Positions 45,347 through 54,177 of a DNA stretch of 64,000 bases are shown here, piece by piece. The translations under genes and the position numbers were made by a program. The notes beneath the pieces are model-generated. The model saw only the letters and a program-made list of their open reading frames with translations. It searched no databases and had not been told where the DNA came from. Positions within the stretch are counted from its first letter, which is position 1. Every line of letters begins with the position of its first letter. The DNA is from Methylomonas sp. LL1 (lineage in GTDB: Bacteria > Pseudomonadota > Gammaproteobacteria > Methylococcales > Methylomonadaceae), in contig NZ_CP064653.1 of the NCBI RefSeq assembly GCF_015711015.1, forward strand, positions 2,976,001-3,040,000, written 5' to 3'.

Positions 45347-47484
45347 AACTGCCGGCTAGCGCCTCCATCGCCATCCTGTTCGGCTTTATCCTGTTGTCGC
45401 TGCAATTGATGAGTAGTTCCACCCAGGAATCCTCCGAATTGAGCGAAATGCATTCCTGGCTGCTGGTCATCAACACCCTCGGTTCCATCATGCTGTTGGG
45501 ACTGGTGGTGGTGAACGCGTATTCGCTGGTGCGGGAGCTGAAAAAGAAGGAAGCCGGCTCCAGGCTGACCACCCGGATGGTGTCGCTGTTCGTGCTGCTG
45601 GCCTTGGCGCCGGCCGCGATCGTATTTTATTTTTCCGTGCAGTTTTTGCATCAAGGCATCGACAGCTGGTTTAACGTCGAAATCGACCGGGCGATGGACG
45701 ATGCGCTGGAACTGAGCCAGTCCTCGCTGGCGCAGCGCATGAACTGGCATATTAAGCAAACCCGGCAAATCGCCGAAAAATTGGAAGATAAATCCGACAC
45801 CCTGATTGCGTTGGAAATCGGCTCGCTATGGGCCGATTCCGGAGCAATGGAAATCGCGGCCTTTTCCAACCAAGGCCGAATTTTGGCTTCCAGTAGCGCC
45901 AGTCCCAGCGAGATTCTACCGCATCTGCCCGACGAACAAATCTGGTTGCAACTGAAACAAAACAAGGAATACTTTGCCTTCGACCCCGGCGATAACGACG
46001 AAATGATGGTACGCGTGATTCTGCCGATCGACCGCGATCAGAGCCGGTTTTTACAGGTGCTGTACCCAATCCCGGTACGGGTGACCGACCTAGCCGACTC
46101 GATCGAATTCGCCTTTATCCGTTATCAGGAAATGACCTTCCTGCGCAACTCGCTAAAAACCAGCTTTTCGTTGATATTGCTGCTGGTGCTGTTGTTGAGT
46201 TTGCTGGCGGCGATCTGGGTGGCGTTTATCAGCATCCGCAACATCGTCGCCCCGGTCAAGGAGCTGGTGAAAGGCACTCAAGCCGTGGCCGACGGCGATT
46301 ACAAACGGCAACTGCCGGTGATGAGTCAGGACGATTTGGGCTTTTTGGTGGAATCGTTCAACCAGATGACCAAGCGCATCGCCCGCTCCAGCGACGAAAC
46401 CCGCGCCGCCGGCCTGGAAGTGGAAAACCAGCGTGCCTACCTGGAAACCATACTGGCCAACCTGACCGCCGGCGTCATCAGTTTCGACGCCTCGTTTCAT
46501 ATCCGCACCGCCAATCAAGCCGCCTACCGGATTTTGCATATCCCGGTCAGCCATTTTTTCGATCAAACCCTGCCGGAGTTGGCGCGCAAACACAACGAAC
46601 TGGCCGACGTATTGATCGCCATTCAGAGCCTGCTGGAAAAAGCCGAAGACATCTGGGAACAGCGCATCGTCTTTCTCGGGCCCAGCGGCCGCCAGGAATT
46701 GCTGTGCCGAGGAACGCCGCTGTTTTTGCAGGACGGCAGCCGGATGGGCGCCGTGGTGGTATTTGACGATGTCACCGACTTGATTCAGGCCCAAAAAAAC
46801 GCGGCCTGGGGCGAAGTGGCGCGGCGACTGGCGCACGAAATCAAAAACCCGCTGACGCCGATCCAACTATCCGCCGAACGCCTGCAACACAAACTATCCA
46901 AGGAACTCGACGACGGCCCGGCCGAATTTCTGCAACGCGGCACCCGCACCATCGTTCAACAAGTGGAAGCCATGAAACGGATGGTCGATGATTTTTCCGA
47001 ATACGCCCGCCCCTCCAAGAAACAGGTGGACAGAATCAATCTGATCGATTTGATTCAGGAAGTGCTGGCCTTGTATCAACCTTCCGGCATTCTGTTCAGC
47101 TGTTGTTTCGCCTCGCGCCGGGTTCTCGTCGAAGCCGACCCGGTCAGCATACGCCAGGTTTTGCATAACCTGATCAAGAACGCCCAGGAAGCCACCACCT
47201 CACCCTGCCGTATCGAAATCAAAATCAATAAAGTCGTGCGCAATAACGCCGAATATGCCGAAATGGGCATCTACGACAACGGCAGCGGTTTACATACCGA
47301 TCAAATCGAAACCATTTTCGAACCCTATGTCACCAGCAAAGCCAAGGGCACCGGCCTGGGGCTGGCGATCGTCAAAAAGATCGTCGAAGAACATGGCGGG
47401 GTGATTTGGGTGGATACGTCTTATAATGCCGGAGCTGGCTTTATCATCCAGCTACCGGTCTTTGAATTTGGAAACATTGAATGA
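45328..47484 (+). CDS. NtrY-like membrane sensor histidine kinase
   Basis: 718 residues. Three N-terminal membrane helices (about 10-100), a periplasmic sensing region, a fourth helix near 275-297, then HAMP (IVAPVKELVKGTQAVADGDY), PAS (near 370-480), the phosphoacceptor box RRLAHEIKNPLTPIQLSAERL and an ATPase domain with NLIKNAQEA, YDNGSGL and GTGLGLAIVKKI. It is the nitrogen/redox-type NtrY family. The ATG at 45328 lies inside the DUF4390 gene. It pairs with the response regulator that overlaps its stop by four bases. Confidence 0.9.
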   Translation: MAYSKIKLPASASIAILFGFILLSLQLMSSSTQESSELSEMHSWLLVINTLGSIMLLGLVVVNAYSLVRELKKKEAGSRLTTRMVSLFVLLALAPAAIVFYFSVQFLHQGIDSWFNVEIDRAMDDALELSQSSLAQRMNWHIKQTRQIAEKLEDKSDTLIALEIGSLWADSGAMEIAAFSNQGRILASSSASPSEILPHLPDEQIWLQLKQNKEYFAFDPGDNDEMMVRVILPIDRDQSRFLQVLYPIPVRVTDLADSIEFAFIRYQEMTFLRNSLKTSFSLILLLVLLLSLLAAIWVAFISIRNIVAPVKELVKGTQAVADGDYKRQLPVMSQDDLGFLVESFNQMTKRIARSSDETRAAGLEVENQRAYLETILANLTAGVISFDASFHIRTANQAAYRILHIPVSHFFDQTLPELARKHNELADVLIAIQSLLEKAEDIWEQRIVFLGPSGRQELLCRGTPLFLQDGSRMGAVVVFDDVTDLIQAQKNAAWGEVARRLAHEIKNPLTPIQLSAERLQHKLSKELDDGPAEFLQRGTRTIVQQVEAMKRMVDDFSEYARPSKKQVDRINLIDLIQEVLALYQPSGILFSCCFASRRVLVEADPVSIRQVLHNLIKNAQEATTSPCRIEIKINKVVRNNAEYAEMGIYDNGSGLHTDQIETIFEPYVTSKAKGTGLGLAIVKKIVEEHGGVIWVDTSYNAGAGFIIQLPVFEFGNIE

Positions 47485-48842
47485 ACAAACAAGCGCCTTA
47501 CATATTGGTGGTCGACGACGAACAGGACATTCGTCAACTGGTATCTGAAATTCTGGAAGACGAAGGTTATGACGTCGCGATGGCCGAAAATGCCGCCGAA
47601 GCAAAAAAACTGAAAAACCAACGTCCGCCACACCTGATCTTGCTCGACATCTGGATGCCCGATTGCGACGGCATCACCTTGCTGCGGGAATGGGTCGCCG
47701 AAGACGAAGCCCTTTGCCCCGTGATCATGATGTCCGGCCACGGCTCGGTGGAATCGGCCGTCGAAGCCACCCGTCTGGGCGCTTATGATTTTCTGGAAAA
47801 ACCGCTGTCGCTGGCCAAGCTGTTGCTGATCGTCGAGCGCGCATTGGAAACCAGCTCATTGCAACGCGAAAACGCCGGCCTCAAGCAACAATTGATGATA
47901 GGCGTCGATCCGGTCGGCAAAAGCGCGGTGGTGGAACGCACCAAGGACAAGGTCAAACGCTTGGCGCAACACGACGCCCGCGTGCTGTTCGTCGGCGAAG
48001 CCGGGGTCGGCAAGGAAATGTTTGCCCGCTATCTGCATAACAACAGCCCTCGCCGGGACGGATCGTTCGTCGACGTCTCGGTCGGCAGCATTTCGCCGGA
48101 AAACGCGGCGGTGGAATTTTTCGGCCGCGAAGATAACGGCCGGGTTTACCGAGGCCTGCTGGAGCAGGCCCACCGAGGCACTTTATTCCTGGGCGAAATC
48201 GGCGGCATGGACCCCGAAACTCAGGCCCGCCTGCTCAGCGCGCTGGAATCCAGCTCCTTCCTGCGCGTGGGCGGCAGTCAGGCGGTACGCGTCGATGTAC
48301 GCATCGTCGCATCGACCCGGATGGCGTTGGACGAGGAAGTCAATGGCGGCCGCTTCCGCCAAGATCTGTACTATTTATTGAATGAAGTCACGCTGGAAAT
48401 TCAGCCCTTGCGAGAGCACAGCGAAGACGTGCCCGGTTTGCTGAATTTCTATGTCGATCATTTCGTCGTGCATGAAAAACTACCGTTCCGGCGCTTCTCG
48501 ATGGCGGCGCAAAATTATCTGCGCAACTACAGTTGGCCCGGCAACGTGCGCGAACTGCGTAATTTGGTCCAGCGCCTGATGATACTCGGCGCCGGCGACG
48601 ACATCGAACTGGACGAAGTCAAAACCGCGTTGGGTTCCATCGCCGAGCAACCCAAACTGGGCACGAACGTGCCTGAATTTTTTAACCTACCGTTGAAGGA
48701 AGCACGCGATCATTTCGAAAAATCCTATCTGGAATACCATTTCGAAAAAAACGGCGGCAGCGTGGCCAAGTTGGCCTCGGCCATCGGCATGGAACGCACC
48801 CATTTGTACCGCAAACTGCATTCGCTGAAAATCAAGCTTTGA
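47481..48842 (+). CDS. NtrX-like response regulator with degenerate AAA+ domain
   Basis: 453 residues. Receiver domain with phosphoacceptor Asp56 (LILLDIWMPD) and Lys at 108. The AAA+ domain keeps Walker A GEAGVGKE (172-179), but the sigma-54-contact loop is shortened: where GAFTGA is expected, ENAAVEFFGREDNGRVYRG runs straight on. Walker B reads LFLGEI instead of LFLDEI (Gly for the Mg-binding Asp). The C-terminal Fis-type helix-turn-helix (GGSVAKLASAIGMERTHLYRKL) is intact. It probably binds DNA and responds to phosphorylation but is unlikely to hydrolyse ATP normally or open sigma-54 promoters. Confidence 0.9.
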   Translation: MNKQAPYILVVDDEQDIRQLVSEILEDEGYDVAMAENAAEAKKLKNQRPPHLILLDIWMPDCDGITLLREWVAEDEALCPVIMMSGHGSVESAVEATRLGAYDFLEKPLSLAKLLLIVERALETSSLQRENAGLKQQLMIGVDPVGKSAVVERTKDKVKRLAQHDARVLFVGEAGVGKEMFARYLHNNSPRRDGSFVDVSVGSISPENAAVEFFGREDNGRVYRGLLEQAHRGTLFLGEIGGMDPETQARLLSALESSSFLRVGGSQAVRVDVRIVASTRMALDEEVNGGRFRQDLYYLLNEVTLEIQPLREHSEDVPGLLNFYVDHFVVHEKLPFRRFSMAAQNYLRNYSWPGNVRELRNLVQRLMILGAGDDIELDEVKTALGSIAEQPKLGTNVPEFFNLPLKEARDHFEKSYLEYHFEKNGGSVAKLASAIGMERTHLYRKLHSLKIKL

Positions 48843-48899
48843 GGATAAAAAACGGTGGTAATAACATTACCCCATCCCAAAAGTTGTCATTGCCTGAGC

Positions 48900-48995
48900 G
48901 CCAAAAAATCTGTCGTTGACTGAGCGGAGTTATCGTTCGCTGAGCGGAGCCGAAGCGAATAGTTGACTTCGGCTGCCTCGGCTTCGCTCAGCACA
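48900..48995. repeat. REP-like stem-loop cluster
   Basis: Repeats of GCTGAGCGGAGCCGAAGCG-type sequence and its near-complement (CTCGGCTTCGCTCAGC) with an inner CCGAAG / CTTCGG hairpin. The sequence lies past the ntrX stop and may also end that transcript. Such units are dispersed in many proteobacterial genomes. Confidence 0.6.
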
Positions 48996-49080
48996 AGACC
49001 GCTCAATCAATTACTTCGCTCGGCGAGCGATAGTTTTGGTATCGGCAATGGTTTGGCGGCATCCTGCTGAAGTTGCAGCT

Positions 49081-49157
49081 CACGTTCCTCCAATTAGCGT
49101 AGCGTAATCGGAGGAACGTGTTCAACATGCGTCCGATTACGTTATCGCTAATCGGAC
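49081..49157. repeat. Two perfect hairpins in tandem
   Basis: CACGTTCCTCC (49081-49091) pairs with GGAGGAACGTG (49110-49120), and GTCCGATTA (49131-49139) pairs with TAATCGGAC (49149-49157). The second overlaps the stop of the minus-strand gene ending at 49148 and may act as its terminator. Both hairpins share a TAGCG/CGTAATCG theme, suggesting related repeat units. Confidence 0.7.
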
Positions 49158-49735
49158 CTACGACCCAGGATGTATTGGGAGTACTTACCAACACAAATAT
49201 CCACCTGCTTTTCTAGAAAAATTAAGTAGTCATTACATAGATTAGAAATTGATTTTCTTGAGAAATTACTATTTTCGTCATCATCTTTTCTACGTAACAT
49301 TATTGAAAAGCCATTTTCGTCGTGAGACTTGTTGTGAAATTCCTCATCATTTTCATCATATAAAGTAAGATGAACTACATCCCCTTCATTACATTCACTG
49401 AGAAAGTTTTCTACTGTTGGGTAATCATTTTCTTTCTCAACAACAAAAAGACCTTTTATCAAAAAAAAATCGGTTTTAATCCCTGTTTTCTTGGCGCTCA
49501 ATATTCGAAAATCATTTATTTCTTTTAGTAAATTTTTTTCTTTATCTGAAATTTTGCAAGACTTAAACCAGTCTTCCCAGCCAACCACTTTATTGAACTC
49601 GTGTCTCATTATCCATGTCACGCTTCGAGCTGCATTTAGGTATGCACTTAAAATGTAGTCAAAGTACACAAAATCAGGTGTCAGCTGTTTAAGGAAATAT
49701 TTAGCTTCTCCTAGTTTTCGTTCTGTGTTGGTCAT
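49148..49735 (-). CDS. AT-rich hypothetical protein, probably acquired
   Basis: 195 residues, charged, soluble, rich in Asp, Glu, Lys and Asn. The N-terminal half looks helical (TERKLGEAKYFLKQL, then YLNAARSVTWIMRHEF). The DNA is far more AT-rich than its neighbours, the gene stands alone between ntrX and the phospholipid operon, and it is bordered by repeat hairpins, all signs of transfer. The last codons (ILGRRSD) fall in the hairpin at 49131-49157, so the present C-terminus may have been created by repeat insertion. I do not recognise the family; a HEPN-like helical fold is a guess only. Confidence 0.6.
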   Translation of the reverse strand: MTNTERKLGEAKYFLKQLTPDFVYFDYILSAYLNAARSVTWIMRHEFNKVVGWEDWFKSCKISDKEKNLLKEINDFRILSAKKTGIKTDFFLIKGLFVVEKENDYPTVENFLSECNEGDVVHLTLYDENDEEFHNKSHDENGFSIMLRRKDDDENSNFSRKSISNLCNDYLIFLEKQVDICVGKYSQYILGRRSD

Positions 49736-49760
49736 TCATTTGGACCTATAACAAGTAATT

Positions 49761-49808
49761 AAAAAGTTCTGTATATCATCCCATGCCAGGCGATATACAG
49801 AATTTTTT
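49761..49808 (-). terminator. Intrinsic terminator of the phospholipid operon
   Basis: An 11-base perfect stem (TTCTGTATATC / GATATACAGAA) with a 14-base loop; on the minus strand it is followed by CTTTTTAATT, and on the plus strand by TTTTTT. It lies just past the acyltransferase stop. Confidence 0.85.
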
Positions 49809-49860
49809 ATCACGCCGACCGCCCGTTCGCGGCATATTCCTATCGGTTAACATCGTTACC

Positions 49861-50511
49861 CTACTCGTCATCCTCAAACCCCGGCCTGTCGGCACTGTTT
49901 TCCAAATTATCGAAAGCCTGTTCCAACACTGCCATAAACCCTTGGCGGCTACCGCTCCAGTTGATGGCGGGAGCGATGAAGACATCGACGAAGAACGGCA
50001 CCAGCACGAACTCGCCCTTGGGCAGGCACTTGCCCAGGCCGCTGAAAAATACCGGGGTGACCGGTACTTCCGGACGTTTGCTTAACAAATGGGCGATGCC
50101 GCTTTTGAATTTGCCGCGCCGTTCGGGCGCGCCACGGCTGCCTTCCGGAAACAGGATCAGAATCTTCCCCCGATCCAGCGCGGTTAACAGCGGCGCCAGG
50201 GTATCGCCGTCCCGAGCCGAAGGCCGGCGATCTATCGGGACGATGCCGACGATGTTCAAGGCAAACCACTTCAAACAGCGGTTGCGAAAAAAATAATCCG
50301 CCGCCGCCACGGGATGCAGGTCGGGAATCAGCGCCCGAGGAAACAGCGACATCAACACCAGGGTATCCAGGTGGCTGTTGTGATTGGCGACCACGATGGC
50401 CGGGCCGGAGCTCGGCAAATATTGCCGGCCGCGCACGTTCAGGCCGATCAAAAACAACACCAGGGGCTTGACCAGCAGCAGATAAAACAAGCGCCGCAAC
50501 ATGGCCATCAA
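49861..50511 (-). CDS. PlsC-type 1-acylglycerol-3-phosphate acyltransferase family protein
   Basis: 216 residues. The acyltransferase box NHNSHLD (His44, Asp49) and the PEGSRGAPERRGKFKSG motif that binds the phosphate are both present, as is one N-terminal membrane helix. It may acylate lysophosphatidate or a related lysolipid. The ATG overlaps the CdsA-like stop by four bases, so it is the last gene of a three-gene phospholipid head-group operon. The main housekeeping plsC is presumably elsewhere. Confidence 0.85.
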   Translation of the reverse strand: MMAMLRRLFYLLLVKPLVLFLIGLNVRGRQYLPSSGPAIVVANHNSHLDTLVLMSLFPRALIPDLHPVAAADYFFRNRCLKWFALNIVGIVPIDRRPSARDGDTLAPLLTALDRGKILILFPEGSRGAPERRGKFKSGIAHLLSKRPEVPVTPVFFSGLGKCLPKGEFVLVPFFVDVFIAPAINWSGSRQGFMAVLEQAFDNLENSADRPGFEDDE

Positions 50512-51449
50512 TAATGCAGGAAATAGGCGTAGTGGAAAAACAGCGGCGCGGTGTAGGTCAGGCTGTCCAGGCGGTCGAGAATGCCGCCGTGTCCGGGCAA
50601 TAGCGTGCCGCTGTCCTTGACGCCCAGGTCGCGTTTAAGCGCCGAAATCGTCACGTCGCCGACGAAGCCGGCCACGCCGATCAACAGGCCTGCACCCAAG
50701 GCTTCGTAAACACTCAACGGCGTCAGCCACGGCGCCAAAGGCACCGCCAGCGCCGCCGTGCTGAACACCCCACCCAAGAAACCGGCGAAGGTCTTGTTGG
50801 GGCTGACTTTCGGCACGATTTTGCGTTTGCCCAAGCTTTTTCCCCAGACATACTGGGCAACGTCGTTGATTTCGGTGAGAAAGACCAGGTAAATCAACAA
50901 GCCCATCGCGCCACCGCCCGGATTGTTTTCCGCCGGCAGCACCAGCATGAAGGCCATGTGGCTGAGGCTGAATACGCAAATCATCAAGCCCCAGTGCAAG
51001 GTGCCGATGGCACGCAAAAAGCCCTGGGTTTCGCCGATCAATATCATCCGCATCGGCAGCCATAAAAACACATACACCGGAATGAAGATGATGAACAGCC
51101 CGTACCAACCCGCCCACACCCAATAATATTGCAGCGGAATCGCCAGATAAGCCCAAAACAATACCCGGTGATCGGCGCGCCGGGTCGGAATCAGCGATAG
51201 ATATTCCTTGAAAGCCAAAAAGCTGATCAGACCCAGCACGATCACCGATGTAGTGCGATTGATCAACACCGCCACCGCAAACACCGCGACGATGATCCAC
51301 CAGGTTTTGACGCGTTGGCGCAATTCGCTATAGTCGCGCTCCGGCCTGCTGCGTTGCAGCATAATCGAAATACCACTGGCGATACATAACAGCAAGGCGA
51401 TGCCGGCGAAAGCGATCTGCACGCTGCTCGGTAAATCGACCGCCATCAT
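50508..51449 (-). CDS. CdsA-like phosphatidate cytidylyltransferase
   Basis: 313 residues with about eight membrane helices. The C-terminal CDP-diglyceride synthetase signature is exact (SALKRDLGVKDSGTLLPGHG followed by GILDRLDSL). It makes CDP-diacylglycerol. Longer than housekeeping CdsA (about 285) and more like the YnbB type that occurs with a CDP-alcohol phosphatidyltransferase. It overlaps both neighbours by four bases. Confidence 0.88.
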   Translation of the reverse strand: MMAVDLPSSVQIAFAGIALLLCIASGISIMLQRSRPERDYSELRQRVKTWWIIVAVFAVAVLINRTTSVIVLGLISFLAFKEYLSLIPTRRADHRVLFWAYLAIPLQYYWVWAGWYGLFIIFIPVYVFLWLPMRMILIGETQGFLRAIGTLHWGLMICVFSLSHMAFMLVLPAENNPGGGAMGLLIYLVFLTEINDVAQYVWGKSLGKRKIVPKVSPNKTFAGFLGGVFSTAALAVPLAPWLTPLSVYEALGAGLLIGVAGFVGDVTISALKRDLGVKDSGTLLPGHGGILDRLDSLTYTAPLFFHYAYFLHY

Positions 51450-52051
51450 GCCCGTATCTCGGCCAATGCTTTCCGACAGCGGTTAACGATGGTGACGGCC
51501 AGCAACAGCAAAACCACGCCGAACAGAACGTTGATCCAGGCGCCCTGCCAACCCAAACCAACGGCTAAGGCCAACGCGCCGAACACGAAGGCCCGGTCGC
51601 TCTTGCCCATCGGGCCATCGTAACGCCGGGAAGCGCCGATTTGCACGGCGACTACGCCGGCCATTTCGCTGATCACTGCGGCAATGACGATACCGACCAC
51701 CAGCCACAAGTTTGCGCCCGGCAACAGCGCAAACGGCAAATACAAAGCGGTGTCTGCCAGCACGTCACACAGTTCGTTCAAGATGCCGCCCAGCGCGGAC
51801 TGCATGCCGTGCTCGCGAGCCAGCATGCCGTCGATCGCATTCAAGGCCATGCGCACCAGCATCACCAGCGGAATCGCCCAATAAATGCCGGGTTGCCAGC
51901 CCGGATAAAGCAAGGTCGCGCCGACCAGCAGCGACAACAGCATGGCCGCCAGCGTGACTTGATTGGCGGTCACGCCCTGCCCCGCCAGCCAACGCACGCC
52001 GGGCCGCAACAGGTTTTGAAATGCCGGTTTGATGTCGTAGATGGAAGCCAT
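51446..52051 (-). CDS. CDP-alcohol phosphatidyltransferase family protein (YnbA-like)
   Basis: 201 residues from the ATG at 52051 (AAAGG upstream). The CDP-alcohol motif is visible as Asp74, Gly75, Ala78, Arg79, Gly88 and Asp96, but the third Asp of the consensus is Asn92 (GGILNELCDVLAD). Another Asp follows at 100. Six membrane helices are predicted. With the CdsA-like and acyltransferase genes it forms a unit reminiscent of E. coli ynbAB, whose lipid product is unknown. The Asn at this position may be a subfamily trait. Confidence 0.85.
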   Translation of the reverse strand: MASIYDIKPAFQNLLRPGVRWLAGQGVTANQVTLAAMLLSLLVGATLLYPGWQPGIYWAIPLVMLVRMALNAIDGMLAREHGMQSALGGILNELCDVLADTALYLPFALLPGANLWLVVGIVIAAVISEMAGVVAVQIGASRRYDGPMGKSDRAFVFGALALAVGLGWQGAWINVLFGVVLLLLAVTIVNRCRKALAEIRA

Positions 52052-52265
52052 AAGTACCTTTAGAAGTAGGTTGTCACAAATGCCGTTAGCCAAATATAAT
52101 CGCTTTTGCCGATTTTGAATTCCCCTTTTTCGAGGGAAGAAGCGAATATGGCGTATAAATTAGGTCTATACCGGCAACTTCGCGGCGCGAGGGCGGCTCT
52201 TGGTTAAATCGTTTTCCGCGGCAGCACGAAACAACCCGCGTTTTTTAGTCAAATCCCAAATAAAC

Positions 52266-52294
52266 TTGAAGTTGGAATCCCATTTCAGTAGAAT
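52266..52294 (+). promoter_or_regulatory. Probable sigma-70 promoter of rplM-rpsI
   Basis: TTGAAG and TAGAAT are separated by exactly 17 bases, 45 bases before the rplM start. This fits the main promoter of a ribosomal protein operon. Confidence 0.7.
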
Positions 52295-52338
52295 GGGCGG
52301 TCTTTATATTTAGCCTCAACCGATTGAGAAGCAAAACG

Positions 52339-52767
52339 ATGAAAACATTTAGTGCAAAGCCCGCAGAAGTTAAGCGCGATTGGTACGTGATTGATGCAGA
52401 AGGAAAGACGCTAGGTCGCCTTGCTACTGAGATTGCACGACGTCTTCGCGGCAAACATAAACCCGAATTTACACCGCACGTCGACACCGGCGATTACATC
52501 ATCGTGATCAATGCCGAAAAAGTGGGCGTTACCGGCAACAAGGAAAAAGACAAAATGTATTACCGCCATACCGGTTATGTCGGCAACATGAAGTCCGCTT
52601 CCCTGGGAAAACTGAGACAAACTTTCCCGGATCGCATCATCACCACCGCCGTGCAAGGCATGTTGCCTAAAAACCCACTGGGCCGGGCGATGTTCAAAAA
52701 ATTGAAAGTTTACGCAGGTTCTGAGCACAATCACCAGTCTCAACAACCTAAAGTTTTAGAATTTTAA
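52339..52767 (+). CDS. rplM: 50S ribosomal protein L13
   Basis: 142 residues, the exact length of E. coli L13. [20 protein letters not shown] at the start and [19 protein letters not shown] near the end are conserved. The ATG at 52339 is preferred to one five codons upstream. Followed by rpsI after 15 bases, the universal L13-S9 pair. Confidence 0.98.
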   Translation: MKTFSAKPAEVKRDWYVIDAEGKTLGRLATEIARRLRGKHKPEFTPHVDTGDYIIVINAEKVGVTGNKEKDKMYYRHTGYVGNMKSASLGKLRQTFPDRIITTAVQGMLPKNPLGRAMFKKLKVYAGSEHNHQSQQPKVLEF

Positions 52768-52782
52768 GCAGGTAGATAGTTT

Positions 52783-53172
52783 ATGGCAGCTCAATACTAC
52801 GGAACAGGTCGTCGCAAAAGTGCGGTAGCCCGCGTCTACGCTACAGTCGGCACTGGAAAATTCACCATCAACAAACAACCTGTTGATCAATATTTCGGCC
52901 GCAAAACCGACGAAATGATCGCCAGACAGCCTCTGGAATTGCTGGCCAAAAGCGGCGATTTCGATGTCAACATCATCGTTACAGGCGGCGGCCCATCCGG
53001 CCAAGCCGGTGCGATCCGCCACGGCCTGACTCGCGCCCTGATGGTTTTCGATGAATCCTTGAGACCAACTTTGAGAAAAGCCGGTTACGTGACTCGCGAC
53101 GCTCGCGAAGTTGAACGTAAAAAAATCGGCCTGCACGGCGCCAGAAAACGTCCTCAGTACTCGAAACGTTAA
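52783..53172 (+). CDS. rpsI: 30S ribosomal protein S9
   Basis: 129 residues. [15 protein letters not shown] at the start, [19 protein letters not shown] in the middle, and the basic end [11 protein letters not shown] that reaches the P site are diagnostic. Last gene of the rplM-rpsI operon, closed by a strong terminator. Confidence 0.98.
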   Translation: MAAQYYGTGRRKSAVARVYATVGTGKFTINKQPVDQYFGRKTDEMIARQPLELLAKSGDFDVNIIVTGGGPSGQAGAIRHGLTRALMVFDESLRPTLRKAGYVTRDAREVERKKIGLHGARKRPQYSKR

Positions 53173-53193
53173 GCGTTTCCTACCGGGAACAAC

Positions 53194-53221
53194 AAAAAAG
53201 CCGCTATCCAGCGGCTTTTTT
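53194..53221. terminator. Bidirectional intrinsic terminator after rpsI
   Basis: AAAAAA, a six-base stem GCCGCT / AGCGGC with a four-base loop, then TTTTTT. Symmetric, so it can also stop transcription of the minus-strand hydrolase gene that ends at 53304. Confidence 0.95.
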
Positions 53222-53303
53222 GTGTCCGGTGTTTTCAACCCTCCCACCCAAATCAGGCCAACAAAACCCAATTGGCCACGTCTCTTCCCTACACAGCCGC
53301 CGC

Positions 53304-54122
53304 TCAGTAATCTATAAACCCCATGACTTCCCGCCACCACGGACGCCAAGGTTCCATCGGCAAGCTATTGTGGCCGGCTTGTTCGAAGCGCCAGAGTTTC
53401 TTTTGCCCCGCTAGCGCATCGAACAAAACCATGGAGCGCCGGTTCGGTATCACCTCATCCCGTTCGGCTAACAGCATCGCGTTAGACCCAGGAAATTCGC
53501 GTAGCCTTGCAACATTATCGTACTTATCTCGAAGCAGCCATCGAGCTAGAAAAAACCAATAATGGTGTTGCGCAACCTTGTCCATCGCATCAAACGGCGT
53601 TATCAGCAACAACCCCTTCACCGGCACTTCACCAGAGGCCACAATACCCGCAACAACACCGCTCCCCAGCGACTCGCCGCACAGAAACAAAGGCTGCTTA
53701 AATTCGTCCAAGGCCATTTTTGCCGTGGCAATGCCATCCTCGATCAGCGCCGCTTCGGAAGGCTTACCAGTGCGCGCGCCATAGCCCGGATATTCGGCGA
53801 CAATGACTCGGTAACCCAAAGGCTGCAATCCGTCGATAAAATAGCTCCTATGCAAGGCGGAACCGGCATTGCCGTGAAACACCAACACCGTGCCTTTCGC
53901 ATCCACCACCGGCATTCTACCGAGCATCCCCCTCGGCTCGCTTGCCGACGGCCAGGTTTGCAAATTTAAAGCCGCGCTCAATTCTTGCTGCCGTTCCGGA
54001 GTAAAGCGAGCCGGAAAATACATCATGTTGCGCTGCAACAGAAAGACCGCCAACAGAATCAGCAGATAGATCACTAGCAGAGTCATAACGCGCGGTAGAA
54101 AATAGCGTTGAATTTTGACCAT
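53304..54122 (-). CDS. Membrane-anchored alpha/beta hydrolase (BEM46/ABHD-like)
   Basis: 272 residues from the ATG at 54122. One membrane anchor (13-30) is followed by an alpha/beta hydrolase fold: oxyanion motif VFHGNAGSALHR, nucleophile Ser151 in GESLGSG, an acid in LLAERDEVIP and the catalytic His in AGHNSLP. Likely a serine esterase or acyl hydrolase facing the periplasm. It is 55 bases past the sterol-desaturase-like gene on the same strand, so it may belong to that operon. Confidence 0.8.
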   Translation of the reverse strand: MVKIQRYFLPRVMTLLVIYLLILLAVFLLQRNMMYFPARFTPERQQELSAALNLQTWPSASEPRGMLGRMPVVDAKGTVLVFHGNAGSALHRSYFIDGLQPLGYRVIVAEYPGYGARTGKPSEAALIEDGIATAKMALDEFKQPLFLCGESLGSGVVAGIVASGEVPVKGLLLITPFDAMDKVAQHHYWFFLARWLLRDKYDNVARLREFPGSNAMLLAERDEVIPNRRSMVLFDALAGQKKLWRFEQAGHNSLPMEPWRPWWREVMGFIDY

Positions 54123-54177
54123 GATGCACCACTCATTGCCAACCGCAGCATGCTGCCGAGGAATAGATAGGTCAAGA

